Under the pieces are notes generated by a model. The model made no database searches. It worked only from the letters and a program-made list of their open reading frames with translations, and was not told the origin of the DNA. Made by a program: the position numbers and the translations under genes. From contig PACL01000078.1 in NCBI GenBank assembly GCA_002700095.1, positions 8,960 to 56,011 on the forward strand: a DNA stretch of 47,052 bases. The letters are read 5' to 3'. Positions 27,320 through 37,048 of this stretch are shown in pieces; within the stretch, counting starts at the first letter, position 1; each line of letters starts with the position of its first letter. Source of the stretch: Fulvimarina sp. GTDB taxonomy: Bacteria; Pseudomonadota; Alphaproteobacteria; Rhizobiales; Rhizobiaceae.

Positions 27320-27610
27320 TTACGCGGCGTCCGGGTTCTTGACCGACCAGTTCCAGCGCTTGACCTCGACGGTCTCGAACAGGCCCGCCTTGGCATAGGG
27401 GTCTTCGCCGGCGAGCGCCTTCGCCGCCTCGAGCGATTCGGCTTCGAGCATCAGGAGGCTGCCATTCGGCTTCTCGTCGGCGCCGAGGAAGGGGCCGGCG
27501 AATTTCAGCTTCTCGCCGAGCGAATTCAGAAAGGCGAGGTGTTCCGGACGGGTGTCCATCCGCGTCTGCAGATGATCGGGCTTGTCGGTGCACAGGACGG
27601 CATAGAGCAT
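27320..27610 (-). CDS. YciI family protein
   Basis: The 96-residue protein begins MLYAVLCTDKPDHLQTRMDT and has RPEHLAFLNSLGEKLKFAGPF, then LLMLEAESLEAAKALAGEDPYAKAGLFETVEVKRW. This is the YCII ferredoxin-like fold, with the usual RxxHxxFL motif containing its conserved histidine and the DPY motif with its conserved aspartate. The biochemical role is unknown for most members. Its place between gpsA (106 bp upstream) and EVE (1 bp gap) is common in Hyphomicrobiales. Confidence 0.92.
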   Translation of the reverse strand: MLYAVLCTDKPDHLQTRMDTRPEHLAFLNSLGEKLKFAGPFLGADEKPNGSLLMLEAESLEAAKALAGEDPYAKAGLFETVEVKRWNWSVKNPDAA

Positions 27611-27716
27611 GACGCATTCCTTGGACGAAGCGCCGGCAGCTTCTGGCGGCGCGGGGGCTGGAAATCGGCGAGGGCCGAGGGATCGGGCAAGGAGCTATCG
27701 CGGCGGGCGGCGGCTT

Positions 27717-28697
27717 TCAACCGACTTCGCGCTTCAGCGGGCGGGCGAGCAGGCGCTGCGCCGCCTCGTCCACCGAAAGCTCGCCGCCGAGAACCTGCGC
27801 GACCGTCTCCACGATGGGCGCCTCGATGGCCGATTCTGCGGCGAGCCTTGCGGCGATGGCGGCCGTGAAGACGCCCTCGGCGAGCTTCATCCGCGAGACG
27901 TCCTCGCCACGGCCGAGAGCCGCGCCATAGGCGAAGTTGCGCGATTGCGGCGAGGAACAGGTCAGCACCAGGTCGCCGAGGCCCGACAGGCCCATCAGCG
28001 TCTCCGGCCGGCCGCCGAGGGCCTCGCCGAGGCGCCTGAGCTCGACGAAGCCGCGGGTGACGATGGCGGCCTGCGCCGAGGCGCCGAGGCCGCGGCCGGC
28101 GACGATACCGGCGGCGAGCGCCAGCACGTTCTTCAGCGCACCGCCGACTTCGACGCCGCGAAGATCGTCGCTGGCGTAGCAGCGGAAGCTCTCGGTGGAC
28201 AACTGCCGGGCGAGCCCGTCGGCGGCCTCGCCGTCCTTGGCGGCGACGGTGACCGCCGTCGGCAGGCCGCTTGCGACGTCGCTGGCAAAGCTCGGTCCGG
28301 ACAGCGCCGCCAGGGGATGGCCGGGCAGGACCGCCGCGACAAGCTCCGACAGGAACCGGCCGCTCGCGCGCTCGATGCCCTTGGCGCAGAGGACGAGGGT
28401 TGCAGAGGGAGCCAGATGCGGCGCGAGGGTCCCCGCGACGCCGGCAAGGCTCTGCGCCGGCACCACCAGGAGCACCAGCTCGGCATCCGCAAGGGCATTG
28501 CCGGCATCGCCCGTCGCCCGCACCGACGCCGGCAGCTGGATGCCGGGAAGGTAGCGCGGATTGGCGTGGCCCTGGTTGATCGCCGCGATCGTCGTCTCGT
28601 CGCGCCCGAGGAGCGCGACCGTCTCGCCGCTGCGGGCATAGAGGGCGGCGAGCGCCGTGCCCCAGGCACCGGCGCCGACGACGGCAAGCCGGCTCAT
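27717..28697 (-). CDS. gpsA: Glycerol-3-phosphate dehydrogenase [NAD(P)+]
   Basis: GpsA reduces dihydroxyacetone phosphate to sn-glycerol-3-phosphate, the backbone for phospholipids. The 326-residue protein begins [21 protein letters not shown], with the nucleotide-binding GAGAWG at residues 8-13. The family motifs [44 protein letters not shown] and [16 protein letters not shown] with its catalytic-region residues are all present. The ATG overlaps the tsaD stop by four bases (ATGA), so these genes form one unit. Confidence 0.97.
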   Translation of the reverse strand: MSRLAVVGAGAWGTALAALYARSGETVALLGRDETTIAAINQGHANPRYLPGIQLPASVRATGDAGNALADAELVLLVVPAQSLAGVAGTLAPHLAPSATLVLCAKGIERASGRFLSELVAAVLPGHPLAALSGPSFASDVASGLPTAVTVAAKDGEAADGLARQLSTESFRCYASDDLRGVEVGGALKNVLALAAGIVAGRGLGASAQAAIVTRGFVELRRLGEALGGRPETLMGLSGLGDLVLTCSSPQSRNFAYGAALGRGEDVSRMKLAEGVFTAAIAARLAAESAIEAPIVETVAQVLGGELSVDEAAQRLLARPLKREVG

Positions 28698-29827
28698 GCC
28701 TTGGCTCCCCGGCGGCCATGGCCGACCAGCGGCGCCGACTTCTCGTCGAGGGGCCAGCGGGAGCGGACGGCGACGTCCAGCGGATCGGTGCGTCCCGCCT
28801 CGAAGCGCTCGAGCCCGGCATAGGCGATCATCGCGCCGTTGTCGCCGCAAAGGACCAGCGGCGGAGCGACGAGACGCGCGCCGGCCGCCCTGCATTCGGC
28901 CACAAGCGCCGCCCGGATGGCCTGGTTGGCACCGACGCCGCCGGCAACGCCCAGGACGGGATCGGCAAGATCCGGAAACGCTTCGCGGAAGCGGGAAAGA
29001 GCCCGGCGCACCCGGTCGGCGACGGTCTCGGCCGCGGCCAGCTGGAAGCCGGCGCAGAGATCGGCGACGTCCTGGTCGCTCAAGGGAGCGTTGGCCTCGG
29101 CGACGAGGCGGAGCGCCGTCTTCAGGCCGGAAAAGGAGAAGTCGAGCCGCGCCTCGCCCTTCATCGGCCGCGGCAGGGTGAAGCGTTTCGGATCCCCCTT
29201 CGCCGCCAACTTTTCGACACTGGGGCCGCCCGGATGGGGCAGCGACAGGAGCTTGGCGGTCTTGTCGAAGGCTTCGCCGAGGGCATCGTCGATGGTGGAG
29301 CCCCAGCGCTCGTAGTCGCCGAGGCCGCGCACCAGCAGGATCTGGCTGTGGCCGCCGGAAACCAGCAGCAGCAGATAGGGATAGGCGATGGCGTCCGACA
29401 GGCGCGGGGAGAGGGCGTGGCCCTCTAGATGGTTGACCGCGACGAAGGGCAGGCCGCGGGCCGCGGCGATCGCCTTGCCGGTCATCGCGCCGACCAGGAG
29501 GCCGCCAACGAGGCCGGGGCCGACGGTGGCCGCCACCGCGTCGATGGCGTCGAGCGTCACGCCGGCCTCGATGAGCGCGGCGCGAACGATCCCGTCCAGC
29601 GCCTCCACATGGGCTCGCGCGGCGATCTCCGGCACGACGCCGCCGAAGGCCGCGTGCTCGGCGATCTGCGACAGGATGACGTTGGAGAGGATCTCGGTGC
29701 CGCCGCCGGGGGTTCGGGCAACCACGGCGGCGGCGGTCTCGTCGCAGCTCGTCTCGATGCCGAGAACGAGCAGCTTGTGGCCGGCGAGGGCGACGTTCGG
29801 CACGGTGATCGGTTCGGTCGGCGACAC
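28694..29827 (-). CDS. tsaD: tRNA N6-adenosine threonylcarbamoyltransferase TsaD
   Basis: TsaD transfers the threonylcarbamoyl group to A37 of ANN-decoding tRNAs. The sequence has [16 protein letters not shown] near the start, [16 protein letters not shown] with a metal-ligand histidine, [20 protein letters not shown] and [13 protein letters not shown]. The start is uncertain: the frame stays open to 30046, and no ATG lies close to the conserved [14 protein letters not shown] at 29827 gives 377 residues, another GTG at 29803 gives 369, and an ATG at 29887 would add 20. I annotate the first GTG. It is transcribed with gpsA, yciI and EVE. Confidence 0.94.
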   Translation of the reverse strand: MSPTEPITVPNVALAGHKLLVLGIETSCDETAAAVVARTPGGGTEILSNVILSQIAEHAAFGGVVPEIAARAHVEALDGIVRAALIEAGVTLDAIDAVAATVGPGLVGGLLVGAMTGKAIAAARGLPFVAVNHLEGHALSPRLSDAIAYPYLLLLVSGGHSQILLVRGLGDYERWGSTIDDALGEAFDKTAKLLSLPHPGGPSVEKLAAKGDPKRFTLPRPMKGEARLDFSFSGLKTALRLVAEANAPLSDQDVADLCAGFQLAAAETVADRVRRALSRFREAFPDLADPVLGVAGGVGANQAIRAALVAECRAAGARLVAPPLVLCGDNGAMIAYAGLERFEAGRTDPLDVAVRSRWPLDEKSAPLVGHGRRGAKA

Positions 29828-29915
29828 GGGAGGGGCTCGTTGACTGCCTGAGGGATTGCGCCTCAGATAGCGATCGCGCGCTGCCATGCCAATCGATACC
29901 GGCCGATGCGGTGCG

Positions 29916-30542
29916 TCACATCGGCGGAACGATGCCCTGGTTGCCGACGACGACGGTGCCGGTGGCGATAGTGCCGTCGGCAGCTTTCTGGGCGGGCACG
30001 AACACTGGCGCTCCCGCGACGAGGTCGGCTTTCGTCGCCGCCGCAAAAGTGACGACCGGGATCCCCTCGGGCAGCGACACCGTCTTCTCGCCCTCCGGAT
30101 AGGTCAAAGTGAGCTTGCGTCCATCGGCATTCTCGACCTTGTTGGAGACCGTCGCATTGGTCATCGTGGAGTTCGGCTCGAGATCCCAGGGGTAGCTGCC
30201 TTCGCCGGTGCCGGCCATCGCCGCCGGGAAGATGAGCACCTCGACAGCATCGCTGTCGCCGCTGGCGCCCGGAATGGAGGCGACGCCGACGAAGTCGCCG
30301 GTCTTGATGTCACCGATCGACGCCTTGGCGATGCCAGTCACCTTGTAGTCGGGCTTCAGGGTGATGGCGACGCTGGCGCCTTCGCGTGACTTGACGGTGA
30401 GGGTCGTGGCATCGATCGATTCGATCGTGCCGCGCACCCGCTCCGGCGTCGTCGAGGATTGCGCCAGAGCCGAGGGCGCAATGGCCGAGCCGAGGAGGAG
30501 CGCCAGGGCGAGGGCGGTGGCGCGTGTGGGACGGTATTGCAT
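29916..30542 (-). CDS. Exported protein of unknown function, DUF5666-like
   Basis: The 208-residue product has a clear signal peptide, [20 protein letters not shown] followed by IAPSALAQ, with cleavage expected near residue 28. The mature part begins with a small beta-barrel-like unit, [21 protein letters not shown], and a second similar unit, [22 protein letters not shown]. This repeated 'GxIxxIDxxTLTV' pattern resembles DUF5666/OB-like exported proteins, but I cannot name a function. It sits between tsaD and hemC, 88 bp upstream of the chosen tsaD start and on the same strand. The start at 30542 is set by the signal peptide; the frame is open to 30656. Confidence 0.8.
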   Translation of the reverse strand: MQYRPTRATALALALLLGSAIAPSALAQSSTTPERVRGTIESIDATTLTVKSREGASVAITLKPDYKVTGIAKASIGDIKTGDFVGVASIPGASGDSDAVEVLIFPAAMAGTGEGSYPWDLEPNSTMTNATVSNKVENADGRKLTLTYPEGEKTVSLPEGIPVVTFAAATKADLVAGAPVFVPAQKAADGTIATGTVVVGNQGIVPPM

Positions 30543-30739
30543 GTGTGCTGTTCCAATCGTTGATACGACGCCCTTAGCTTCGTCGGCGGCGCCTGGATCG
30601 CACGGCGAACGCGGAAAGTTGATCGCGGCAACGGTGCGCGCCTTCGTTCGGCGCAAAAACTTCCTCGCCGCGGTTTCATGGGCGGCCGCGTCGTCCTAGT
30701 TTGCAAATCTGGCGAGGCAACGGGGCAGGCGAACAGGCG

Positions 30740-31678
30740 ATGGCGCAACACCAACTCATCCGGATCGGCACGCGCGGCAGACAGCTGGCGCTGGCGCAGG
30801 CGAGCGAGGTCCGCGCGCGGCTGATGGCGGCCCACGATCTGCCGGAAGACGCCTTCGCCATCGAGGTGATCTCCACCTCCGGCGACCGCATCCTCGACCG
30901 GCCCCTGTCGGAGGTCGGCGGCAAGGGCCTGTTCACCAAGGAGATCGAGCAGGCGCTGATCGAGGCGCGAATCGACATCGCCGTGCATTCGTCGAAGGAC
31001 ATGGCGACGGCGCTGCCCGACGGGCTGGAGATCTCGGCCTATCTGCCCCGCGAGGACGTGCGTGACGTGTTCATCGGCCGCGCCGCGCCGACCATCGCCG
31101 AGCTTCCGCCAGGAGCGACGATCGGCTCGGCGTCGCTGCGGCGCCAGGCGATGCTGAAGCGCATGCGCCCCGATCTCAACGTCATCATCTTCCGCGGCAA
31201 CGTCCAGACGCGGCTGCGCAAGCTCGGCGAGGGGCAGGCCGACGGCACGCTTCTGGCCATGGCCGGGCTTGCCCGCATGGAAATGACCGACGTCGCTACC
31301 GAAATCCTTGATCCCGAGAGCTTCCCGCCGGCGCCGGGGCAGGGGGCGATCTGCATCGAAAGCCGCATCGGCGATGCCGAGGTCGCCTCGCTGCTCGCGC
31401 CGATCAAGGACGCGCCGACCACCATCGCCCTCACCGCCGAACGCGCCTTCCTCGCCGAACTCGACGGCTCCTGCCGCACGCCTATCGCCGCCCATGCGCG
31501 GATCGGCAACGACGGCACGCTGTCGCTGCACGGCATGATCCTGAAGCCGGACGGCAGCGAGATGCATGAGACCCGCCGCACCGGCGTCGTCGAGGATGCC
31601 GAGATGATCGGCCGACTGGCCGGGCGAACGGTGCTGGACGCGGCAGGCCCGGGCTTCTTCGACGGCTGGGCGGGCTGA
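30740..31678 (+). CDS. hemC: Porphobilinogen deaminase (hydroxymethylbilane synthase)
   Basis: HemC joins four porphobilinogens into hydroxymethylbilane. The 312-residue protein has [16 protein letters not shown] near the start, the [26 protein letters not shown] region with active-site residues, VHSSKDM, and the cofactor cysteine C245 in [14 protein letters not shown], which carries the dipyrromethane. The ATG at 30740 follows AGGCGAACAGGCG; an earlier in-frame start at 30701 is less likely. It opens a plus-strand cluster with hemD 22 bp downstream, divergent from the exported-protein gene. Confidence 0.97.
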   Translation: MAQHQLIRIGTRGRQLALAQASEVRARLMAAHDLPEDAFAIEVISTSGDRILDRPLSEVGGKGLFTKEIEQALIEARIDIAVHSSKDMATALPDGLEISAYLPREDVRDVFIGRAAPTIAELPPGATIGSASLRRQAMLKRMRPDLNVIIFRGNVQTRLRKLGEGQADGTLLAMAGLARMEMTDVATEILDPESFPPAPGQGAICIESRIGDAEVASLLAPIKDAPTTIALTAERAFLAELDGSCRTPIAAHARIGNDGTLSLHGMILKPDGSEMHETRRTGVVEDAEMIGRLAGRTVLDAAGPGFFDGWAG

Positions 31679-31700
31679 CGCGGCCGACGAGGGCGCTGCG

Positions 31701-32411
31701 ATGGCGCGCGTCCTGATCCTGCGCGAGGCAGCCGAGGCGGAGCGGACCGCGCACGACCTGGCGGCCCGCGGGCACCAGCCGCTGGTCCTGCCGCTGGAGC
31801 GCACTGTCGAGATCCCTGCGCCGCTCGCCGCCTCTGTCCATGAGACGGCCATCGCCGGCTTCGCGGCGACCAGCGCGCGCGCGGTCCCGGCGCTCGGCAC
31901 AGCGTTTCCGGGCGATCCGCGGCCGTTGCTGGCGGTCGGCACCGCGACCGCTGATGCCGCCGCCGCGGCGGGCTTTGCGAATGTCCACGTGGCGGAGGGC
32001 GCGGCATCGACCATGGGGCGGCTCGCCTTGGCTGCGGGAATCGCGCCGGGAGAGACGCTCCTCTACGCCGCCGGGCGGCGCCGAACCGGGACGCTGGAGA
32101 CGGCGCTGGCCAAGGCGGGCATCGGCTGCCTGATCCGGGAGGTCTACGACATCGTTCCCGTGGCGCTTTCGGAAGGCATCGTGCGCAGCGTCCTCGTCGG
32201 CGGCCCGCCGGACGTCGTCCTCCTCCTGTCGGCCGGGCAGGCGGAGGGTTACGGCCGCCTGGCGGGCATGATGCCGCAGCTGTTCACGCCCGAACCGAAC
32301 CTCTTGGCGCTTTCCGGCCGCGTCGCCGAAGGCCTGCCGCAATCATTGCGCCCGAAGGCGCGGATTTCGGCGGCTTCCAGCCTTGCCGCGCTTTTCGAAC
32401 TCATCGCCTAA
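31701..32411 (+). CDS. hemD: Uroporphyrinogen-III synthase
   Basis: HemD closes hydroxymethylbilane into uroporphyrinogen III with inversion of ring D. HemD sequences are poorly conserved, so the call leans on context. The 236-residue product has the expected two-domain length, MARVLILREAAEAERTAHDL at the start, FAATSARAVPAL, LLAVGTATADAAAAAGF, and a late ALSGRVAEGL segment. It follows hemC by 22 bp on the same strand and precedes the mitofilin-like gene and hemY, a fixed order in Hyphomicrobiales. Confidence 0.9.
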   Translation: MARVLILREAAEAERTAHDLAARGHQPLVLPLERTVEIPAPLAASVHETAIAGFAATSARAVPALGTAFPGDPRPLLAVGTATADAAAAAGFANVHVAEGAASTMGRLALAAGIAPGETLLYAAGRRRTGTLETALAKAGIGCLIREVYDIVPVALSEGIVRSVLVGGPPDVVLLLSAGQAEGYGRLAGMMPQLFTPEPNLLALSGRVAEGLPQSLRPKARISAASSLAALFELIA

Positions 32412-32547
32412 CCTACATCACGCATCCAGGTGAACTCGGTGCTTGCGCCATGCGTGCGAATGAAGGACCAATGGAATCGTGCAGAAATGACGCGCCGAGG
32501 GCGACCACCCGCGGCGGCGCCGTGACCGCAAGCATGGAGCTGACGCT

Positions 32548-34593
32548 ATGACCAACCGTCCCCGGCGATCCCGACCGACGAAGACGCGTGGCCAGACGAT
32601 CGATCTCAAGGCGGAAAAGAAGACGACAGTGAGCGAAGGCGACAAGACCACGGCGACGGCCGCCGCAAAATCCGATGCCAGGCCCGATGTCAGCGCCGAG
32701 GCTGCCCCGGATCGGCCGAGCGCGCAGGCGCCGCTGAAGGGCGGGGGTGCGGCTGCGCCAACCTCTGCTGCGCCGACCTCTGCAGCTGGGGCCTCGTCGG
32801 CCAGCGCGAGTTCGGGAGCGTCTTCGGCGAGCGCGACGAATCCGATGGCGGCGACCGGTGCCCCATCATCCCCGGCCGCTTCGACATCCACCGCTTCGAC
32901 ACCGGTCGTTTCGCCCGCAGCGGTTTCGCCGAGCGCGCCTTCGAAAGCCGGCATGGCGAGCGCCGCGGCCAATCCGGCCAAGGCGCTGTCCGCTGGTTCT
33001 CCGAATACGGCGACGGCCGGATCGTCCGCCGCGAGCAGCGCGAAGGCCGACGCTGCGTCACCGACCGCCGCTTCGAGCGCGGCAGCGAGCGCCGGTTCCG
33101 CCAAGGCCGGCTCCGGAGCGACCGCTTCGCCGGGATCGTCGGGCGCCATGCCGGCGAAGGCCGCATCGGCGACGCAGGCCGCCGGGACGACCTCTCCGGC
33201 ATCGTCTTCTTCGTCATCGTCTTCTCCGACATCGGCCGGTGCGGCCCCGACCAGTGCGGCCTCGACCGGCGGTACGAAGTCGTCGTCGTCGGCCGGCACC
33301 TCCCCGAATTCTCCGTCGACGGCTTCCAGTCGGCCATCCGGATCGGCCTCGACCACGGGCACCCCGCCACCGCCGCCCTCCGGCCGCTCCGGCGGTGTCG
33401 GCCTCGGCGGTGTCTTCGGTGCGGCCGTGCTCGGCGCCGTCTTGGCGCTGGGCGGCGCCTGGCTGCTCGCCTCCAACGGCATGCTGCCCGGTCTCGGCGG
33501 CCCGCAGCAGAACCTTTCCGACGAGTACGTCACCAAGGACGCGCTGAACCAGGAGATCGCGACGTTGCGCGGCGAGGGCGCCGCCGCCGGTTCGACGGAC
33601 GGCGCGCCGGCCATCGACCTGTCGCCCCTGGAACAGCGGATCGCCGCGCTCGAAGCCTCGACGGCGGACATCGCGACGCTCAAGGAGACGGCAGACAAAG
33701 CCGGCACGACCGCAACCAGCGCCGGCGAGGCGGCGGCCTCGGCCCAGCAATCGGCCGATGCGCTGATGGAGGCGAGCGATCGCACCGCCGGCCAGGCAGC
33801 GGATGCCGTGAGCCAGGCGGCGTCGGCGAGCCAGGCGGCCGCGGCGGCCCAGCAGGCCGCGACCAACGCCCAGCAGACCGCCAACAGCGCCCAGCAGACG
33901 GCGCAGTCCTCGCTCGAAAAGGCCGACGCGGCATCAAGCGCGGCCAATTCAGCCAATGAGGCGGCTGAGGCCGCCAGCGCCAAGGTCGATGGCGCCCTCG
34001 CCGATCTCGAACAGCGCGTGGCCGGGATCGAGCAGTCCAACCAGCGGGCGGAAGTCGCTCTGGCAGCCGCCAATCTGAAGTCGGCGATCGACGCCGGCGG
34101 GCCCTTCGCCGACCAGCTGGAGACCTTCGCCAAGACCGCGGGAGCCGGCGCGACGACCGAGAGCCTCAGGACCTTCGCCGCCGAAGGGGTTCCCTCCGAG
34201 CGCCAGCTCGCGGCCCAGTGGCCGGAGGTGGAGACGAAGATCTCGAACGCCCTGTCGCCGCCGCGGCCGAATGCGCCGGTCGGCGACCAGATGCTGGCGG
34301 GCCTGCGCTCGCTGGTGCAGGTGCGCCCGACCGGTTCCGCTCCGGCCTCCGACACCAGCGACGACGCGGTGCTGTCGCGGCTGAACGCGGCCGTCCGCTC
34401 CGGCGACCTCGAAGCGTTCCGCGCGCAGTGGGAAGATCTTCCCGACGCTGCGAAGGACGTCAGCCGCGACTTCGCCGACAAGGTGAAGGCCCGGCTGACG
34501 GCCGAGGAGATCGTCTCCTCGACGCTGAGCGGGGCGATCTCAGGCTCGCAACCGTCGTCTTCCGACGCCGCCGAACCCGCCAATCAGGGCTAG
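32548..34593 (+). CDS. Mitofilin-like inner membrane protein (COG4223)
   Basis: This 681-residue protein has a very long cytoplasmic N-terminus (about 1-280) made almost only of Ala, Ser, Thr, Pro and Gly, one membrane helix (about 288-310, GVFGAAVLGAVLALGGAWLL), and a periplasmic coiled-coil region rich in Ala and Gln (AQQAATNAQQTANSAQQTAQ) at about 400-470. A folded C-terminal domain (about 490-660) follows. The layout matches the alphaproteobacterial mitofilin/Mic60-like family, which is found between hemD and hemY and is linked to membrane organisation. The N-terminal length is likely variable between strains. The start has no strong Shine-Dalgarno. Confidence 0.87.
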   Translation: MTNRPRRSRPTKTRGQTIDLKAEKKTTVSEGDKTTATAAAKSDARPDVSAEAAPDRPSAQAPLKGGGAAAPTSAAPTSAAGASSASASSGASSASATNPMAATGAPSSPAASTSTASTPVVSPAAVSPSAPSKAGMASAAANPAKALSAGSPNTATAGSSAASSAKADAASPTAASSAAASAGSAKAGSGATASPGSSGAMPAKAASATQAAGTTSPASSSSSSSSPTSAGAAPTSAASTGGTKSSSSAGTSPNSPSTASSRPSGSASTTGTPPPPPSGRSGGVGLGGVFGAAVLGAVLALGGAWLLASNGMLPGLGGPQQNLSDEYVTKDALNQEIATLRGEGAAAGSTDGAPAIDLSPLEQRIAALEASTADIATLKETADKAGTTATSAGEAAASAQQSADALMEASDRTAGQAADAVSQAASASQAAAAAQQAATNAQQTANSAQQTAQSSLEKADAASSAANSANEAAEAASAKVDGALADLEQRVAGIEQSNQRAEVALAAANLKSAIDAGGPFADQLETFAKTAGAGATTESLRTFAAEGVPSERQLAAQWPEVETKISNALSPPRPNAPVGDQMLAGLRSLVQVRPTGSAPASDTSDDAVLSRLNAAVRSGDLEAFRAQWEDLPDAAKDVSRDFADKVKARLTAEEIVSSTLSGAISGSQPSSSDAAEPANQG

Positions 34594-34608
34594 TCCCGGG
34601 AAAGCCAT

Positions 34609-36273
34609 ATGCTGCGTATTCTCGCCTTCCTCCTCGTCGTCCTGGCCCTGTCGCTTGGCTTTGGCTGGCTCGCGGACAATCCCGGCTCGGTCACCTTCGA
34701 CTGGCAGGGACAGACCGTCCAGACCAGCATGATGATCTTCCTGATCGCGCTGGGCATCTTCGTCTTTGCCGCGATCGTCCTGGTCTGGCTGATCTCGGCC
34801 TTCTTCCGCACGCCGCATACGATCGGCAACTGGCTTGAAGGGCGTCGGCGCGACAAGGGCTACAGCGCACTGTCCACCGGCATCATCGCCGCCGGGGCCG
34901 GTGACGCGATCCTGGCGCGGCGCATGACCAAGCGCAGCCAGAAGCTGCTCGACCGGCGCCGCGAGCCGCTGATCCGCTTCCTCGACGCGCAGACCGCGAT
35001 GATCGAGGGCGATCATGCCCATGCGCGCTCGGTGTTCCAGAGCATGGAGAGCGATCCCGAGACGCGGCTCCTGGCGATGCGCGGGCTCTATCTCGAGGCC
35101 GAGCGGGTCGGCGACGAGAAGGCCGCGCGCTTCTATGCCGAGCGGGCGGTCCGGCTGGCGCCGCACGTCCCCTGGGCCGGTGGCGCCGTTCTCGACGGCA
35201 AGTCGATCGCCGGGGACTGGGACGGCGCGATGAACGTTCTCGAAGCGCAGCAGAACACCCGCCTCATCGACCGCGACGAATCGAAACGCACCCGCGCCGT
35301 CCTCCTCACCGGCAAGGCCATGGACAGGGTCGAGGGCGATCCGAAGACGGCCAAGGCGGCTGCCCTCGAGGCGCACAACCTTGCCCCGGAGCTGGTACCT
35401 GCCGCGCTGGTCGCGGCGCAGGCCTGCTTCCGGCTCGGCGACCTGCGCAAGGGCGTGAAGGTGCTCGAAAAGAGCTGGACCTACGGTCCCCATCCAGAGG
35501 TGGGCGAGGCCTATGTCGCGGCCCGGCCCGGCGACTCCGTCGAGGACCGGCTGAAGCGTGCCCGTCATCTGGCGAATTTGCGGCCCGGCAATGTCGAATC
35601 GGCCCTCTGCCTCGCCCGCGCCGCCCTCGACGCCGGCGACCTGCAGCTGGCCCGCAAATCGGCCCTGGAAGCCGCCGAGATCGAGCCGCGCGAGAGCGTC
35701 TACCTGCTTCTCGCCGATATCGAGGAAGAGGAGACCGGCGAGGTCGGCCGGGTGCGCGAATGGATGGCCAAGGCGATCCGCGCGCCGCGCGATCCGGCCT
35801 GGACCGCGGACGGCGTCGTGTCCGAGCACTGGGCCCCTGTCTCGCCGGTCACCGGCCGCCTCGACGCCTTCGAGTGGAAGTCGCCGCCGCAGCGGGCGAT
35901 CGCGGCGCAGGCCCATGTCCTCGACGAGACCCCGGCGGAGACGCAGCCGACGATCGATGCCGAGCCGTCCGGCGCGGGCGCCGATCACGGCGCAAGCCAG
36001 GTGGCCGCAGCGCCCTCCGGCCCGACGTCCTCCGGCGACCACAAGGCGGAAACGACGGCCGCCGGCGAGACCACCAAGCCTGCAACGGCCACCGCGCCTG
36101 CCGCCGGACCCGCGCCGAAATACCTGCCGGATCCGTCGAAGTCTTCCGACGCGGCGGGCAACGGTTCCGTCAGGCCCGCTGCCGTGAAACCCCCGGCGCA
36201 GCCAAGCGCCACCCCGGCGCAGTCCGAACTCGGCCGCACCAGCGAGGAGCGCAAGGAAGCGCGCTTCGGCTGA
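34609..36273 (+). CDS. hemY: HemY, TPR-containing inner membrane protein
   Basis: The 554-residue protein begins MLRILAFLLVVLALSLGFGW, with two membrane helices (about 3-22 and 43-65) separated by NPGSVTFDWQGQTVQTS, a typical HemY_N arrangement. TPR-like helical repeats fill about 110-400 (LAMRGLYLEAERVGDEKAARFYAERA). The last 110 residues are Ala/Pro/Thr-rich and probably disordered. This is the proteobacterial TPR protein called HemY, not the Bacillus protoporphyrinogen oxidase of the same name; its role near heme synthesis is not defined. It lies 15 bp after the mitofilin-like gene, so both are likely co-translated. Confidence 0.92.
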   Translation: MLRILAFLLVVLALSLGFGWLADNPGSVTFDWQGQTVQTSMMIFLIALGIFVFAAIVLVWLISAFFRTPHTIGNWLEGRRRDKGYSALSTGIIAAGAGDAILARRMTKRSQKLLDRRREPLIRFLDAQTAMIEGDHAHARSVFQSMESDPETRLLAMRGLYLEAERVGDEKAARFYAERAVRLAPHVPWAGGAVLDGKSIAGDWDGAMNVLEAQQNTRLIDRDESKRTRAVLLTGKAMDRVEGDPKTAKAAALEAHNLAPELVPAALVAAQACFRLGDLRKGVKVLEKSWTYGPHPEVGEAYVAARPGDSVEDRLKRARHLANLRPGNVESALCLARAALDAGDLQLARKSALEAAEIEPRESVYLLLADIEEEETGEVGRVREWMAKAIRAPRDPAWTADGVVSEHWAPVSPVTGRLDAFEWKSPPQRAIAAQAHVLDETPAETQPTIDAEPSGAGADHGASQVAAAPSGPTSSGDHKAETTAAGETTKPATATAPAAGPAPKYLPDPSKSSDAAGNGSVRPAAVKPPAQPSATPAQSELGRTSEERKEARFG

Positions 36274-36443
36274 GGCCGGCTCCGGTAAGACGCCGGCGGC
36301 CCGTCGCCGCGGCGGGCGATCGGGGGCGCATTCCGCCCGAACGATCTCCGACCCGTCCGGTCGTTTGCCGGCCATCTCGGAACGGTCGGACGTTTCGCTG
36401 GTTCATGCCTTTGCCGGACGTTCCGTTCCGTTAGTGGAGACCC

Positions 36444-36905
36444 ATGTTCGATTCGATCAAAGGCTTCTTTCGTTCGCTTGCCGAGGATACCGGACGCCAG
36501 GAGAGCGGCGTCGACGACGTCAGGGTGGCCACCGCCGCCCTGCTGTTCCACATCATCGAGGCCGACGGGATCGTCACCGATGCGGAGCGCCAGCGGCTGG
36601 TGGCGGTCCTTGCCGAGGAGTTCGGCCTGTCGCTCGAAGAGGCGGAGCGTCTGGCCAGCGAGGGCAAGCGCGCCGACCAGCAGTCCATCGACCTCTATCA
36701 TTTCACCTCGGTGCTGAAGCGCGAGCTCGGCGAGGAACATCGCATCCGTTTCGTGGAGCTTCTCTGGGAGGTCACCTTTGCCGATGGCGAGGTGCACGAA
36801 CTGGAGGACAATCTGATCTGGCGCATCTCCGAGCTGCTCGGCGTCTCGACCCGCGACCGGATGCTGATGAAGCGCGAGGCTGCCGGGCGCCTGAACGAGG
36901 AATAG
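36444..36905 (+). CDS. TerB-domain protein
   Basis: The 153-residue product has the TerB-like helical fold, with two acidic motifs: EADGIVTDAERQRL near residue 40 and FADGEVHELEDNLI near 114. These aspartate/glutamate clusters bind metal in related proteins. TerB was named for tellurite resistance, but isolated copies in alphaproteobacteria usually lie beside hemY and their role is unknown. No other ter gene is present. The 170-bp gap after hemY contains GC-rich imperfect repeats of CGGACGTTCCG type but no clear terminator. Confidence 0.9.
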   Translation: MFDSIKGFFRSLAEDTGRQESGVDDVRVATAALLFHIIEADGIVTDAERQRLVAVLAEEFGLSLEEAERLASEGKRADQQSIDLYHFTSVLKRELGEEHRIRFVELLWEVTFADGEVHELEDNLIWRISELLGVSTRDRMLMKREAAGRLNEE

Positions 36906-37048
36906 GCGAGGCCGGGTGACGGTCAGTCACTAGCGGAAGCGTCCGGCACGCATCTTGCTCGTCTTGCATCGATGGGCCCGCGGCGTTAGGTCAAAGGCTC
37001 GCACAGCCGTCGATTTGAACCGCACCGACCGGGTTGCAGCATCAGGCC

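Noticed and set aside
32750..33350. Low-complexity GC-rich tract as a possible frameshift or non-coding satellite
   Set aside because: One frame stays open into a membrane helix and a conserved C-terminal domain, and the composition fits the disordered half of a mitofilin-like protein.
36444..36905. Tellurite-resistance or anti-phage ter system based on the TerB domain
   Set aside because: No terC, terD, terE, terY or associated kinase genes are nearby; a lone TerB protein next to hemY is ordinary.
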